Source: Rhyacophila brunnea
Taxonomy: Eukaryota; Arthropoda; Insecta; Trichoptera; Rhyacophilidae
Direction of reading: 5' to 3'
Assembly (NCBI GenBank): GCA_022495005.1
Contig: JAGYXB010001575.1
Location: 124,001 to 188,000 of the forward strand
Length of the DNA stretch: 64,000 nucleotides
The notes under the pieces are model-generated. The model did no database searches and was not told the DNA's origin. It saw only the letters and a program-made list of their open reading frames with translations. The stretch's first letter is position 1; each line of letters opens with the position of its first letter. A program made the translations under genes and the position numbers. Below are positions 22,946 to 35,121 of the stretch, one piece after another.

Positions 22946-23739
22946 CAGTGACAAATAGTGGAGGTAGGCTGTTAAGATCTGACATAAAAAGTACACAATA
23001 AACTTTTTTAGTCATACGTATTTGTTTTTATTGAACCAAGGCTACAATAATTTACAGATGGTGTTGATTAGTTTTTAAAAACCAATTAATCCCTGCCTAA
23101 ACCAAACCATAATAGTTTTAGTATACTTTGAGCGAGACGACAAAATCGTGCACACTTTTTTATTCATACTTATTGGTTTTCGTTGGATTAAGAATATATA
23201 CTACACACATCGTTCATTAATTTTAAAAAAAATCAATAAGCCCTGCCTAACCAAACTATAATAGATAAAAATATTATTCTATCTATAAAATATCCAAAGT
23301 TATGTATGATTTTAGATTTTTAATAGATAAACAAGTATTTTTTAAATTATTATCTATTATGGCTTGGTTTTCGTTTCGAAACCGTTTCATTGAATTTTAT
23401 AAACTAACCAACATTATCTCTAAATAAATTGTAGTCTGATTTCAATTAACACAAATAGGTATGACTGACAAAGTTTCCAAGAATATGTATTCTTAACCCA
23501 ACGAAAACAAATAAGTATGAGGTAATGAAAAAGTGTACACAATTTTGTCGTAATACCCAAAATCTACCAAAACTATTTTGGTTTGGTTTAAGTAGGGTTT
23601 AATTGATTTTTAAAAACTAACCAACACTATCTGTAAATTGTAGTCTGATTTAAATAAAAACCAATAGCCATGACTGACAAAGTTTCGTGTGCACTATTTA
23701 TGGCGGATCTTAGCAGCCTACCTCCACCCTTCGCCACTG
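22946..23739. mobile_element. Foldback hAT element with CAGTG.C.AA ends, perfect TSD
   Basis: The left end is CAGTGACAAATAGTGGAGG. The right end, reversed, is CAGTGGCGAAGGGTGGAGG. The flanks are GTGTATTA at 22938-22945 and 23740-23747, an exact 8-bp duplication. The two halves are inverted copies of each other for several hundred bases: TAGGCTG.TAAGATC, AGTCATACGTATTTG, ACAGATGGTGTTG and CCTGCCTAAACCAAACC recur reversed. No ORF. Confidence 0.88.
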
Positions 23740-23747
23740 GTGTATTA

Positions 23748-25353
23748 AGTATATCGTTGCTTGTATGGGTTTTAAGTAATATGTAGTTCGTTTTGGTCAT
23801 CATTTGATTAAGAATCATCAGCGACTACTTGATATCCGTAATATTATGTTCAATAGAATTTGCATTCAGCTAGATTTTCTTTAGTATCCAATATAATAAT
23901 GTAATATATTATTGTATGAATACCTCAAAGCGACCATTTATTTACACATACTGACTCTGTGATAACAATTATTTATCGCTACAATGAACATGCATTAGTT
24001 TAAGACAGGCTGTCACCGTCGCAAACACCTCTCACGCGAGATGTACCCTCGAGAGACTGGCGTCTGTCACCACGGAGAACTGCGAATCGCCAACTTGTCT
24101 CGGAGCTGATTTATCACTTGAAACTATATCACGGAAATACCTACTCTCTTTACTCTACTAGTCGAGACTAGAAATAAATATAGCGATTAATGGTTTGGAA
24201 AAGTGGAATACAATAAAAGTGATTTGAGAATTCTTCCTTCTAAAATTTTTAAGTTACTAAATCAACAGTATAAGTAGGCTTGCCCGCTTAGTACATATGT
24301 GCTGGACGTTCGTTGCTAGGAGGTGGCCAAATTCAGAGGTCGGCAGTAGGTAATAAATCTTTTACAGCTCGCCGATTTTAAATATATATATATATCTTCC
24401 TAGATGTCAGTTTTTTTGAATAATGGAGACAATTGCTGCCATACATAACAGACAAGAAAAAAACTTAACCAAACTTAAATTATCTGTAGTAAATAATATT
24501 ATATTCCTTACGAATTGTAAATTAGAAGGTTACAGATAGGTATGCCTATTAAAATAAATATGCGCTGACCCCCATACTAACCAAACTTCTTACGGTTTTG
24601 TTGTTCGTCTCGTTTAATATCCACTAAACTGAACTTTAGTAATATGGTTAACTAATATTTTTATTAAATACAAGTTACTATTTTGATTTCTACAATATAC
24701 TTGCATGGTTACTTAAAAGATAGTTCAAAGCCTAACATACGTGTATTTCTTCCACGGATTTCATTATTTTATGCAGCGCACAGATGTCCGACGTCCTATT
24801 GCCCTGGCATACAATCTGTGTTACTGAATCGTAATATATTAAAACGGCAAATGCACATTGTTAATTAGTTATATCTGAATATAATGTAGTATTTGGGAAG
24901 GTAGCTTAATTTAAAAAAATTTCGACTAACATGCGATAAATATGAGCTTGAAGGCCACTTGGTTCTAGATTTTTAGAGGATTTTCCGAGGCTGTACTGAG
25001 TATCAATGAAAAATGTGATATTTAAAATATTGTGTATTTTTCTTGTACCATATCGGACATAGCCAATGAATTTAGATATGTTTTATCTGTCTGTCACTAC
25101 TGTAGACAGGGTTGGAGTGCTGAGCTCAAATCCTCATTTATTGGAAACCTTCCCTTGAATGATAAGCATCTAGATGCTCTTTTTAGTTGGCATTTCTTGG
25201 GATGCTGTATGATATGGTTAAAGTATGCCTATTATCTAGATTATACTTCTTTAATTATTTATTCGGTCTTTTCAATCCTCGAAATCACCTTGACATTCGT
25301 AAATTTGTCTTTCTAGCTAATACAAAACATGCATTTGTACAGTATATTTGTAC
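23748..25353. other. No gene recognised; short GC-rich patch
   Basis: 24000-24115 is GC-richer (CTCTCACGCGAGATGTACCC, CTCGAGAGACTGGCG) with no ORF or repeat partner. Overlapping open frames at 25032-25375 are unrecognised. Otherwise AT-rich. Confidence 0.35.
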
Positions 25354-25940
25354 CAATGGAGAAGGATGGAGGTAAGCTGTTAAGATCCGCCATAAATATT
25401 GTACATTAAACTTTGTCAGTCATACGTATTTGCTTACATTGAAATAAGACAATTTACAGATGGTGTTGGATAGTTTTTAAAATTCAATTAAACCTGCGAA
25501 AACTAAGCCATAATAGATAATAGTAAAAAAATACACATGTATCTATAAAATATCTAAAATTATGCAATTACATCATTCATAACATGGGTTATTTTATAGA
25601 TAGAATAATATTTTTTATCTATTATCGTTTGGTTAGGCAGGGTTTAATAAATTTAAAAAAATGAACCAACAATATCTGTAATATGTAGGTATTATTAATC
25701 CAACGAAAATAAATAAGTATGAATGAAAGAGTGTGCACAATTTTGTCGTATCGCTCAAAGTATACCAAAACTATTATGGTTTGGTTTAGGCAGGGTTTAA
25801 TTGATATTTAAAAAACTAACCAACACCATCTGTAAATTGTAATCTTAGTTCAATAAAATCAAATACGTATGACTAACAAAGCTTAATGTGCATTATTTAT
25901 GGCGGATCTTAACAGCCTACTTCCACCCTGAGTTATTAGT
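25354..25940. mobile_element. Foldback hAT element, second, shorter copy
   Basis: Homologous to 22946-23739. The left reads GATGGAGGTAAGCTGTTAAG, then ATCCGCCATAAAT and AGTCATACGTATTTG. The right holds the same blocks reversed (GGCGGATCTTAACAGCCTAC). The outer ends are eroded (CAATGGAGAAGG on the left; the right end is not clear), so no TSD can be called. Confidence 0.7.
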
Positions 25941-26193
25941 GTTTACCCATATTTTGACTGCTTCAAATTTTTTGAGCATTGGTTCTGTAAATTTCAAGCC
26001 TCTTCTCCATAAAGTAGGAAAAGACAGCATTTTCATTCTCATTCTGAACATAAAAAAGTATTTAGTTAAAATTTAATAGTTACCTTAACGATAAAGGAAA
26101 AAAAATAATTCTACAATATCTCCAAGCAAATAAATTCTTAGTGTGATTAAAAAAATACATTACCGCTTTGGGGTGGCCATAATTTATTATATC

Positions 26194-26433
26194 TCAGTAC
26201 CCACCAACACTTCCCATTGGTGGTATTTCTGTTTGAAAAATCTTAAATAAATGAAAGATCCGCACGTATCGGCTGTGAGACTGTACAAAAGCTGCATCGC
26301 CCAGGGATATTGTATCGCCAACTGTGAATCTGAGATAAAGTATTTCATATTTGATAAAACTTTTTTTTAAAGCTTTTTCTTGTTGCCTTGAATAATTACA
26401 AAAATAACTGTACTTCTGATCCGTGCCGTTCAA
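26194..26433 (-). other. Open frame with a possible BAH-like motif
   Basis: The 79-codon frame ends YEILYLRFTVGDTISLGDAA, FVQSHSRYVRIFHLFKI. The F.VGD..SLGDAAFVQS..RYVRI pattern recalls the start of bromo-adjacent homology (BAH) domains, where a (V)GD...V.S is followed by Y(I/V).RI. The match is short and from memory of the family. A stop follows soon after in a GGY context, and another frame (WEVLVGTE) could continue it. It might be a decayed exon or transposon gene. Chance is not excluded. Confidence 0.2.
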
Positions 26434-26481
26434 CGTTATTAAATTGTTCGCACTTATATTTTAATCGAGTTTATATCAACT

Positions 26482-27235
26482 GGTAGAAAAAGTTAATGAG
26501 GTCAATAATTCTTATGTTTTAAAAATGAACCACAAGAAAACAAAACTATTACTAGTATCAAAAATAGCGACACCAGATACCAACACAAATTTTGTCATTA
26601 ACAACGAACCAATATAACGTGTGACCTATTATAAATATTTAAGTACATGGGTCAATGAGAAATGCGACCAGTCTCAGGAAATAAAAACTAGAATTGAGAT
26701 CGCAAGGAGCGCCTTTCTCAAAATGAGATGCCTCCTTAGCAATCGAGACCTTAACGTAGATCTGAGACTGCGTATGGTACGTTGTTATGTTCTCTCAATT
26801 ATTTTCTATTGTATGGAAGTATGGACGCTAAACCAAGTGATGTCACGGAGACTTGAAGCTTTCGAGATGTGGCTGTATAGACACATCCTCAAAATTTCTT
26901 GGACTGACCGGGTGACAAATTTTGAAGTTCTCAATCGAATGGGGAAGGACCGAAAAGTTCTATGTAGTATCAAAACCAGGAAACTACAGTACCTCGGCCA
27001 CATTATGAGAGGACAAAAGTACAGCATTCCCAACTTGTTATTCAAGGAAAGATCAACGGTAAGCGTAGCAGAGGACGGAGCCGCATTTCGTGGAAACTAA
27101 CGTGGACTTAAGATCCTCCGTGATTGGTACGAGTGCAGCTCCACTGAACTGTTCCGGTAGCAGACGACAAAGATAAGATCGCCTTGATGGTGGCCGACCT
27201 CCGCTAAGGGATGGCACAATAAGAAGAAGATATTT
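26482..27235 (+). pseudogene. Non-LTR retrotransposon RT, C-terminal part (5'-truncated)
   Basis: The frame from 26482 reads LVEKVNEVNNSYVLKMNHKK, TKLLLVSK, one in-frame stop at about 26617, then RVTYYKYLSTWVNEKCDQSQ and EIKTRIEIARSAF. The C-terminal FEMWLYRHILKISWTDRVTN and LQYLGHIMRG motifs follow. These are standard post-catalytic motifs of LINE reverse transcriptases. After a frameshift near 27090 the conserved LRDWYECSSTELFR end is still readable, and the copy finishes in AAGAAGAAGATA. It includes the 159-codon open stretch 26621-27100. The polymerase active site itself is upstream and missing. Confidence 0.85.
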
Positions 27236-27699
27236 TAATAATAAAAAGTATACAATAGGTACTTCTATTATATAAGGAAACTTCTTTAAAGTGGTTACAA
27301 AATTGAATAATAATTATACTTATTGTTTTTGTGGTGTTGACAAAAAAATATCACACCCAAGTTATCACAACCTAGGTCCTAGGACAATGGTAGAAGAATG
27401 GAATCTGGTCCATATAAAGTGAATAAGTAAAAATTAAGACTATGACTTCCGTAGATGAAGATAGCCCAAAATAGCTGTCAACGTTAATTACTCACTAAAG
27501 TAAAATTAACAATAAACAATAAAACCATTATAATGGAGTTCTACTACATAAACGCTAGTTAAATTAATAAAAATTAATAGTTAATACAAATCTTATTGAT
27601 TTCTAATTTATTTAAATGACCGACTTATATTAATTATTTTATCAAATAAATATTGACATGTTAATCTTTTAATATTTGAATTAAAATAAAATTATATTC
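27236..27699. other. AT-rich sequence, nothing recognised
   Basis: CCTAGGTCCTAGG at about 27371 is a short palindrome. No gene or repeat seen. Confidence 0.45.
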
Positions 27700-27975
27700 A
27701 TGTTATTATCACCGTAATCAGCTGAGATCGATACATGCTGTTGAATAAAGGTCTCCCCTGGCCCCTTCCACTGTTCTCGATCCTTAGTTATTTACTTCCA
27801 TGTACATCTACCGAACTTTATGATTTCTTCTATCCAGTGGGTTTTAGGGCGTCCTTAACGATAAGTACTCCTTGGGTACTATTGTATGACGGCAATTGTC
27901 CAGCGATTGTCCACTCGCTGAACGACATGTACAGTTCATAACCATTTCATCTGCTTAGAAACCTCACACCGTGTT
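27700..27975 (-). pseudogene. RTE-type LINE, decayed 3' end
   Basis: Same layout as 20209-20462 but heavily mutated: ATCCAGTGGGTTTTAGGGCG, CTTGGGTACTATTGTATGAC, GGCAATTGTCCAGC and CATTTCATCTGC appear in order. No open frame remains. Confidence 0.7.
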
Positions 27976-28017
27976 CTCTTGTCTGTCTTTTTATCCACTG
28001 GTTTCTTTATGTTTGAG

Positions 28018-28128
28018 ATTCAGAGAAAGTGCTCCATGGATTGAACAAATGGCTAAAAAACAAAACCAGAAAAAAAGTCTGTTAATATTAATACTTCTAA
28101 ATTGTGGAGGTCTATATTGTGGAAAAAA
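28018..28128 (+). repeat. S1 SINE, decayed 3' half
   Basis: CATGGATTGAACAAATGGCT, then GTCTGTTAATATTAATAC and TGTGGAGGTCTATATTG match the 3' body of S1. The hairpin's left arm is lost. The head is absent. Confidence 0.55.
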
Positions 28129-28469
28129 TATGACTTACTTCCTTCCTTCTCTTTAAGGACTTCGGCCATTACTCTTGTTAGAAAAACCGTTTTTAATTTT
28201 CATTGTAAATGTCAATACGTTTATTTCGCAATATGAATCGATTTACACGTACAACTATTAAACAAGGTAAGTACATATTACATTGACTTGCCTCCAACGA
28301 TTGGCGTTAGTCATCACTTCACGCCTAACAATCCACCCGTCGATCGTTACTAAATCACAAAAACTTACCCATCGCAATTGCAATAACCATATTACACCAC
28401 AAGACGCGATTTTAGTTTATGGTAAACGACAAAAAATATCATACCCAATGACAATCTGCATGTTTTATA

Positions 28470-29098
28470 TCATCATCACCCGGGGTCAATCCACTGCTGG
28501 ATGAAGGCCTTCCCAAGCTTCTTCCAACTCTCTTGGTTCTGTGTCGTTCGCTGCCACGTATTTCCGCCGAACTTTACCAGTTCGTCAATCCAGCGGCTTT
28601 TAGGGCGACCCTGTGGCCGTTTCGTGCCCCTTTGGTACCACTGTATGACGGCATTTGTCCAGCGGCCGTCCTTTCGGCGAGCAATGTGCCCCGTCCATCT
28701 CCATTTCAGCTGTTTGGCAACGTCTATTACATCGCGTACTCCTGTCTGCTTCCTAACCCATTCGTTTCTCCTACGGTCTTTTCGCGTGATGCCCAACATA
28801 CACCTCTCCATGCCTCGCTGTGCGACTCATAGCCTTTGGACATCTCTCTTGTTGCGGGCCCACGTCTCGCAGCCATACGTGAGCACGGGTAGCACACATT
28901 GGTCGAACACCCTACGCTTAAGACACAATGGTAGGTCACTCTTGAAGATACTATTCAGACGTCCGAAAGCACTCCATCCCAGCTTTGTTTTTCGAGCAAT
29001 TTCATCGTGCATGCTTCCGTCTATGGACACCAGCTGTCCGAGATAGACGTAGCTGCTGACTTGCTCGAGTTGGGTGCCATTAATATAGATAATCGCTG
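28470..29098 (-). pseudogene. RTE-type LINE, longest copy of the RT C-terminal region
   Basis: The minus strand starts near 29098 with NGTQLEQVSSYVYLGQLV, followed by MSIDGSMHDEIARKTKLGWS and LPLCLKRRVFDQCVLPVLTY, GCETWA. After a frameshift near 28815 come MERCMLGITRKDRRRNEWVR, LKWRWTGHIARRKDGRWTNA, GTKRPQGRPKSRWIDEL and a stop after IQQWIDPG. The order YLGQ, VLTYGCETW, WTGH, RPKSRW is diagnostic for the region after the RT active site in the RTE clade. The copy ends with the GATGATGATG-type tail. One frameshift makes it a pseudogene; otherwise it is well preserved. Confidence 0.9.
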
Positions 29099-29357
29099 TT
29101 GTTTGATATATTTTAAACTAACTAAACAAAACAAAACAATTAAACTGACTAAATGTTTTATATATTTTAGAGAAAGTATACATTTATATTGACTTTATAA
29201 TAACTTGAATTAAGCTCCATGTATGTATCAATTACTTTACCTTGCCATGCTTTACCATCTGAGTACAAGTTCTTACCATATTACATAATCCATTTTAAAG
29301 TAGAAAATTTGTGCAACATATTTGGCAATGCAATTCACAGGGATTAGTGAATTCAGT

Positions 29358-29404
29358 TGAGAGAGACCTTCATCCAACAGCACATTGATCAAGGCTGACA
29401 ATAA
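29358..29404 (+). repeat. RTE-type LINE, 3' tail only
   Basis: AGAGACCTTCATCCAACAGC, then ACATTGATCAAGGCTGACAA matches the very end of the RTE elements in the window. It is the shortest 5'-truncated copy. Confidence 0.6.
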
Positions 29405-31516
29405 TGAAAAAGTTATTTATTTGTTATACCATTATTGAAATAACTACCAAATATTACCAGTTAACAGTACCACGTGTTAACATTCTCATACGTCTTTTCC
29501 CTGTCTCCATTTCTCTCATACGTTTACGTCTATTTTTTTGTCTTACTGTCATTGTTCTGGTATTTCAGACTCAATTAAGTGTATGTGAGGTGCTGCTACA
29601 GCCCGGCAGAGCTTTTTACCCCTGTTTCCTACCTTTGTACCATTATTACAGGACCTTACCCCCATTATAATTACTATCAAATCTCTCGGATAAAACACTA
29701 ATTTCTCGATATTACAACACTGAAAACATCTGTCAAACTATTATGAGATTATCATTTGTTTTCTTTTATTTGATTCCTCAAATTTTTCAAATTTAGAAGC
29801 ATTTTACATGTCTTGCTCTCTCTTTCATATCGTATTATGTTTTATCTTATGCGTTACAGATCATTTAAGGCAAATATTTTTGAGACAATTATAACGGTAT
29901 ACAAAATCATTATAATACGACTATTATTCCTTAAAATATATTTCAACGTATTATTGGCTTATGTCTTCAAAAAACCTCTAAGCGTCTAGTGTCTACTTAA
30001 ATAAAAAAAAATTGAAAAAAATATTAATTATTTTGATATAATCATATTTTGTTTTATTCGTGAGACATTCAATTTTGAATTGCAAACAAAGTGTCTATAT
30101 CTCGATTTTATTCGATTCAAAGAAGCTTCCATTTTTAAACTGTGATATTATCGCCTTCCACTATATCTTAGCTAGGGACGTGTTAGCGGCTAGTTGCGAA
30201 ACTATCTTTCCCATCGCATTTATAGGTGTATTTTTATGCCTAACCTAATCTAACCTAACCCCGCTGGAGCCTTGACAACTGCGTACAGCGAAATAAAACT
30301 GCAGCCAAGATATAACGTTTCTACTATAAATTAAACATTACAGTATAGTGCCACATGCAATTTCTTCTTGTGTGTAGGAAAGAGGTGGGGCGAATGAAAT
30401 GTTTATTATGATTGCTATTGTTTACTGCAGTAACATAACGCACATTGGATCACTTCCTTTTGCTTGGTGCCCCTCTCACTACGTCTAATAAAGTCTCACG
30501 GTGATTCAGTATGTTTATATTATGTCATCTTCGAGTTGAGTCACAATGAGTTCTACATCGTAAAATGGTACGACTACAGACTTGATAATAATTTATCACC
30601 ATCCGAAGTGCTGATGCCAGTGTTGTCTCCGCTATTATGCAGATCAGTGTGCCGCAGCGGGATTGTATACAATGACCCCTGGGTCGACGCCAACAAGCCG
30701 CGTCACCTGGCAACTTGAGGGTTCTCTATCCAATCCTATGCGATCGCTATCTGATAACTGCATCATATCGAGATATGCTAATCAGAAGTAAAAGTGCATA
30801 GTTTGGTGTCAATGCATTTGATATGCATCGGCTGAAAATCTGAACTACAGTTTCTATTGTTTTAAAACCATGTTATTTATAATATTATCTACCAGCGACA
30901 GAAACTCGTTACTTAAAGAATATTATTGTTTGTCGTTTACCAAACACAATACTACTTAGGAGTAATTTTGAAGCGTCTATTTAATATTTCAGTTGAAAAT
31001 GAACGTTTTAAGTTCTTTACCGCGGAGCATTTCATTACTATTTAATTACCACATTTAAATAACATGCTAATTATATCGAATGGCCATATAATGACGACAC
31101 AACAGCTGTGCCGTCAGTGCTGTACGGATTAAAGGAGAATTGAAACATTTTGTATGCATTTCAAGATATATTAATTCATGTGTTTTTAATAAAGACAATT
31201 AATTGGCTTAATAATGGCTTAAATTTATATTCCATAATCTCAGTGAATCAAAACATTATCTTCCATTTTACAAAAAGAAAATAAACATAGTCATGTAAGT
31301 ATATATCTACTGATAAAATGTCTAGTAGTAGTGCAAAATAATTGTGCACTTTTGTATAAAATCATTAACTATGGATATACGAGACATTTGTCAGTTCGGA
31401 TAATCGGTCAGAAATATTAACACAATCACTGTTGACCTGTTAATTAATATTTCATTATCACATTTAAATAGCGTGTTAATTATATCTAATGGACAGTCGC
31501 GGTGCGGTGTCAGCAC
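29405..31516. other. No gene recognised; weak direct repeats
   Basis: A plus frame at 30464-30718 (84 codons) lies in a slightly GC-richer patch (30590-30740) without a known domain. CACATTTAAATAACATGCTA / ATTATATCGAATGG (about 31052) recurs as CACATTTAAATAGCGTGTTA / ATTATATCTAATGG (about 31461), an old direct duplication about 410 bp apart. CCTAACCTAATCTAACC at 30239 is TTAGG-like. Confidence 0.4.
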
Positions 31517-31829
31517 TAATGCGTCAATGACATTGAGCTACTTTACAAGCTGTTTGTTGGCGAATTTAAAAGCGGGCGATTCAGGTACTGCTATTGTGAT
31601 GATGACACACAAAACTTTCCATTCGCTGAGAAGCCAACAAGTTGGCGACTATTTAGACAGAATGTAGTTAGTTTTTTTACCGGGAGGTCGCTACTACGCT
31701 TTACTGCGCAGACGCAGGCGTGTAGCGTGTAATTAGTTTGTTTGATGATGACACTGGACGACTTTACAGGCAGATTGTAAATTCGCGAACAAGCAGCTCG
31801 TAAATTATCTCAATGTTATTGACGCATAA
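31517..31829. mobile_element. MITE family R, copy 2
   Basis: The left end is TAATGCGTCAATGACATTGA. The right end, reversed, is TTATGCGTCAATAACATTGA. It is collinear with 9892-10256 through CTTTACAAGCTGTTTGTTGG, GTGATGATGACACACAA and ACCGGGAGGTCG. It lacks about 50 bp present in the other copy. No coding capacity. TSD uncertain. Confidence 0.75.
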
Positions 31830-32278
31830 ATGAGTTAAAAATAATATTGTCACATACACACGTGCATCCACGCCAGAACTATAATCTCTGAAATAATTAC
31901 ATGAGTTATTTTTCATTTGCCCGCCAATTATGACAGAGTCAGACGAAGGGTTACAGAATAAATAATACGTATCTTCAAATTATTGACCAGTTATCATCGA
32001 CAAATTAATATAAACCCTAATTTATTTATATTATGTGACACTGTATTCTTTTAAACACTCTAATCATAGTTTTCAAAAAAGAATTATCTGGAAAACCTCT
32101 GACCTATACATTTAAGAATTAAGGGCCAAATGGGATTCAAATACACATTTTTCATTTTTGTGTCGCCGCGCATTTTGTGTCTAGATTTTTACAATAAAAA
32201 TCTGCAAAGCGCCACCCCATATATTATTGAATTTTATGTAAAATAGTTACCAGCTTCTATTACATTAAGATTTAAAAA
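31830..32278. other. Nothing recognised
   Basis: AT-rich with no supported feature. Confidence 0.45.
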
Positions 32279-32753
32279 ATAATTACAAGATAAAAAGAAC
32301 TTTTTACGTACAACGTTTTTCAATTTTCTGTTGAATTATTATGCTCAAACTTGTACTTGATATGAAGTAAATAAAAAATAAACAAACAAACAATAATATA
32401 GAATACTGAAATGTCATTTTGACATTTCATTTTGATTTCCATAGTAACGCACGTATATATTAATAATTTATTTGCTAGGACCACCCCCTTTGCAATCAAT
32501 AATAGTCTTTTACTTCTTACGGATTTTTCTGAAATAACTATCCATACAAAACAGAATTAACTGAAAATGAATTCAATTCTGCTTAAAGATGGCTAAAAGT
32601 ATTAAAAGAATGCATTGGCATCGTGTTCTGATATATTCTAAAAGTTTCAAATATCTAGCTAGTCGGGAAGTCAGTTGAACATCGATTGCAAGATTTGGAC
32701 TGGACGAACAACCACCGGACAAACAAGAATACGAGCTAATAAAAACGTTGTAA
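32279..32753 (-). mobile_element. Helentron-like family, copy 2 (full length)
   Basis: Reverse orientation, from AATTACAAGATAAAAAGAAC to TAAAAACGTTGTAA. A CATTTTGACATTTCATTTTGA stretch is locally duplicated. Internal conserved blocks as in the 49905 copy. It faces copy 3 (33130) head to head across 375 bp. Confidence 0.8.
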
Positions 32754-33129
32754 TAACATTGAAAGTATATATACACATACATAATATAGATCGTTAAAAC
32801 CGGCTTTACGGAATCTGTTCTTAATTAGCATTCTTTATAATTTTGCCACCCCCAAGTAACGCGTGGTCTCATAGCCATATAGAACGTCACTAAATTTACC
32901 GCTATTTCTTTTTGATCTTAGGTATATATGAAAATCTTCGTATTATCTTTCTGAAAGTATTTTTGATATCAATTATTGTTAAAGTGAAATCGGTGCTTTT
33001 ATAAAACATATTTTTTACATAGGTATCGCGCAAGACAGCATTGAAGGTAAAAACTGGTACCACAATGACATCAACCACTCTGATCATGTATCAGTGCGTT
33101 GTGTTATTCAATGGAGTAATTCATTTTAT

Positions 33130-33550
33130 ATAACGTTTTTCTTAGGTCGTTTTCTTATTTGTCCGGTACAAATCTTGCAATCGATTTTTAACTAACTTCC
33201 CGACTAGCTAGACATTTGAAACTTTTAGGATATATCAGAACACGATGCCAATGCATTTTTTTAAAATACTTTTAGCCATCTTTAAGTAGAATTGAATTAA
33301 TTTTCAGTTAATTCTGTTTTGTATGAAAAGTTATTTCGATACCATTATTGGTTGCTAGGGTGTCCTAGCAACTAATTAAATAATATATACGTGCGTTACT
33401 ATTGAAATCAATATGAAATGACATTTCATCATTCAGTATTTCTATCAAGTACAATTTTTTTGATCGTTTAAGCTAGTCAAGTCAAGTTTATATGATTCAA
33501 CAGAAAATTTATAAACGTTGTATATAAAAAGTTTTTTTTATCTTGTAATT
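33130..33550 (+). mobile_element. Helentron-like family, copy 3
   Basis: The 5' end is AACGTTTTTCTTAG, slightly eroded. The element strand carries TTGTCCGG (one unit, where other copies have two), a GTTGCTAGG-GTGT-CCTAGCAAC internal hairpin, and the 3' end ACGTTGTATATAAAAAG.. ATCTTGTAATT. The terminal hairpin is mutated by T expansion. Confidence 0.78.
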
Positions 33551-34118
33551 TTATTTAAACAGATGCGGTACAATGTTCGAATATTACTATTTTAAGCTAA
33601 AAGTTTAGTGTGATTTAAGGTCTGAAGCTTAGATTATAGAAAAATATAGATAGAGCTATTGAGGTGTTTGTCCCTCAAAACATGACGAAATTTTTCACGC
33701 ACTTGCCTCGCCCCCTTCACGCTTCCTTTGTGACCCTTTTTTGGGTTATTCGAAAATATGTGTGACTGTGTGCGTGTCGTAGTGTAGCCAGATATCGAAT
33801 ATTTATTCAAATTTTATAATTTTACAAGCGATGTTTTTATAAATTATATTATGGCAACACTGGCGTGTTGGCTATGCACTTGGTAAAACATTACTCACTA
33901 AAATTGGCTCATGCGGAGGGCTTGGTCTGGAGGTATAATTGGACCGTATTTTTTTGAAAATAAAATACTGTCGATGAAGAACGCTACAGACATATAATAT
34001 GATTACTGATTTATTCTGGCACGAATTAGATGATTTTAATCTGCACGATATGTAATTCCAACAAGATGCTGCAACATGTTATACAGCTTGTGACATAATC
34101 AAATTATTGAGAGTTAAA
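33551..34118. other. No gene recognised
   Basis: 33660-33790 is slightly GC-richer (TTGCCTCGCCCCCTTCACGC) but has no open frame or repeat partner. Confidence 0.4.
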
Positions 34119-34391
34119 TTAAAAATGTATATCTCTTATTTGATAACCCTTAACTTCGACCGGACCTGTATTTACAATAAATGTGCAAATATCATCGAAT
34201 GTGGATATACATTGTAAACCAATGCGCAGAACGGGCTGGATGGCTAATGACGGCCGTCTGCCTCGGGCTGAACAGGTCCTCAGCTCCATGGCATGGGCCA
34301 GCACACTTCCATAATCACCGTTGTCGGCTAATACTGCTTTCATCCACACTTCTTCAGTCCGTGGGAAACCCCCTGTAATTTTGCATGTCAT
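34119..34391 (-). other. Exon-like open frame, unidentified
   Basis: The 90-codon frame contains GFPRTEEVWMKAVLADNGDY, GSVLAHAMELRTCSARGRR and RIGLQCISTFDDICTF. Composition is balanced and GC-richer than the flanks. The conserved-looking part begins directly after a plausible 3' splice site (AAATTACAG, on the plus strand CTGTAATTT at 34373). I do not recognise the protein and see no partner exon. It lies in 870 bp of unique sequence between a Helentron-like element and a hAT element. It is the best candidate for a host exon in the window, but unproven. Confidence 0.25.
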
Positions 34392-34429
34392 CTCATGGAA
34401 AAATCGAATTAATATTAATAACAGTGCAG

Positions 34430-35113
34430 CAGTGGCGAAGACTCCATACTAGGCGATTATTTGAAGCCTACCTTCTTAAGAAAAATATTTTTTAATTGAA
34501 TATTGACTCATTTATATAATCACTTGATTATAATATATTCTATTAAATAATTTATTTTGCCAACGAGAGATGCCGTATGTGTAGGAATCTATTAACCAGA
34601 CAATTACAAAACAATCTGTAAAGGTTTTAAAAAATATACCACAGCGCGCCGTCTGTCTTGATGTAAATAAAGGTCGGATTATGTTTCAATTAATTCTAAT
34701 TTTTTTTCATATGGACGTTACGTCACGTAGTCCCGCCCAGTCTATCGAAGTATATGAACTAAGGTAAGCTCCGATCGCAGAGCCTAAAACCGAAAAAAAG
34801 TAATTTCTATGGTGTTTAATCGAATATTAATAAATATACTGTTTTTTAAAATAAAAAGAACTTTTATCTAATGATTTTTGATGTGTATAAATGTTTTGAA
34901 AAAATACGTAATTTAAAATGATCGCAAAATTGTATGTCGTCAGTGAGTTTTTGAAGTTTTATTAAATTAGTGTGTCGTTGTCATTAGTGTGTCCTATTCA
35001 TTAATAGTAATATCGTATTATCTTCTTATTTCTCGTAAGTATACCTGACAAGTGTGTTCTTTTTATCAGATCTCCATAGCCTACCTCTTTCCAAAAGTCA
35101 CTCTTCGCCACTG
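34430..35113. mobile_element. hAT family A, copy 2, near-perfect TSD
   Basis: Ends are CAGTGGCGAAG in both orientations. The flanks are CAGTGCAG (34422-34429) and CAGCGCAG (35114-35121), 7/8. The left interior is ACTCCATACTAGGCGATTAT. The right contains ACCTGACAAGTGTG and CCTACCTCTTTCCAAAAGTC. It is inverted relative to copy 1 (13610). Confidence 0.85.
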
Positions 35114-35121
35114 CAGCGCAG

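Noticed and set aside
28501..29046. 181-codon plus-strand open frame
   Set aside because: It is the antisense shadow of the RTE reverse-transcriptase relic.
30464..30718. 84-codon ORF in a slightly GC-richer patch
   Set aside because: An overlapping opposite-strand frame is equally open and neither has a recognisable motif.
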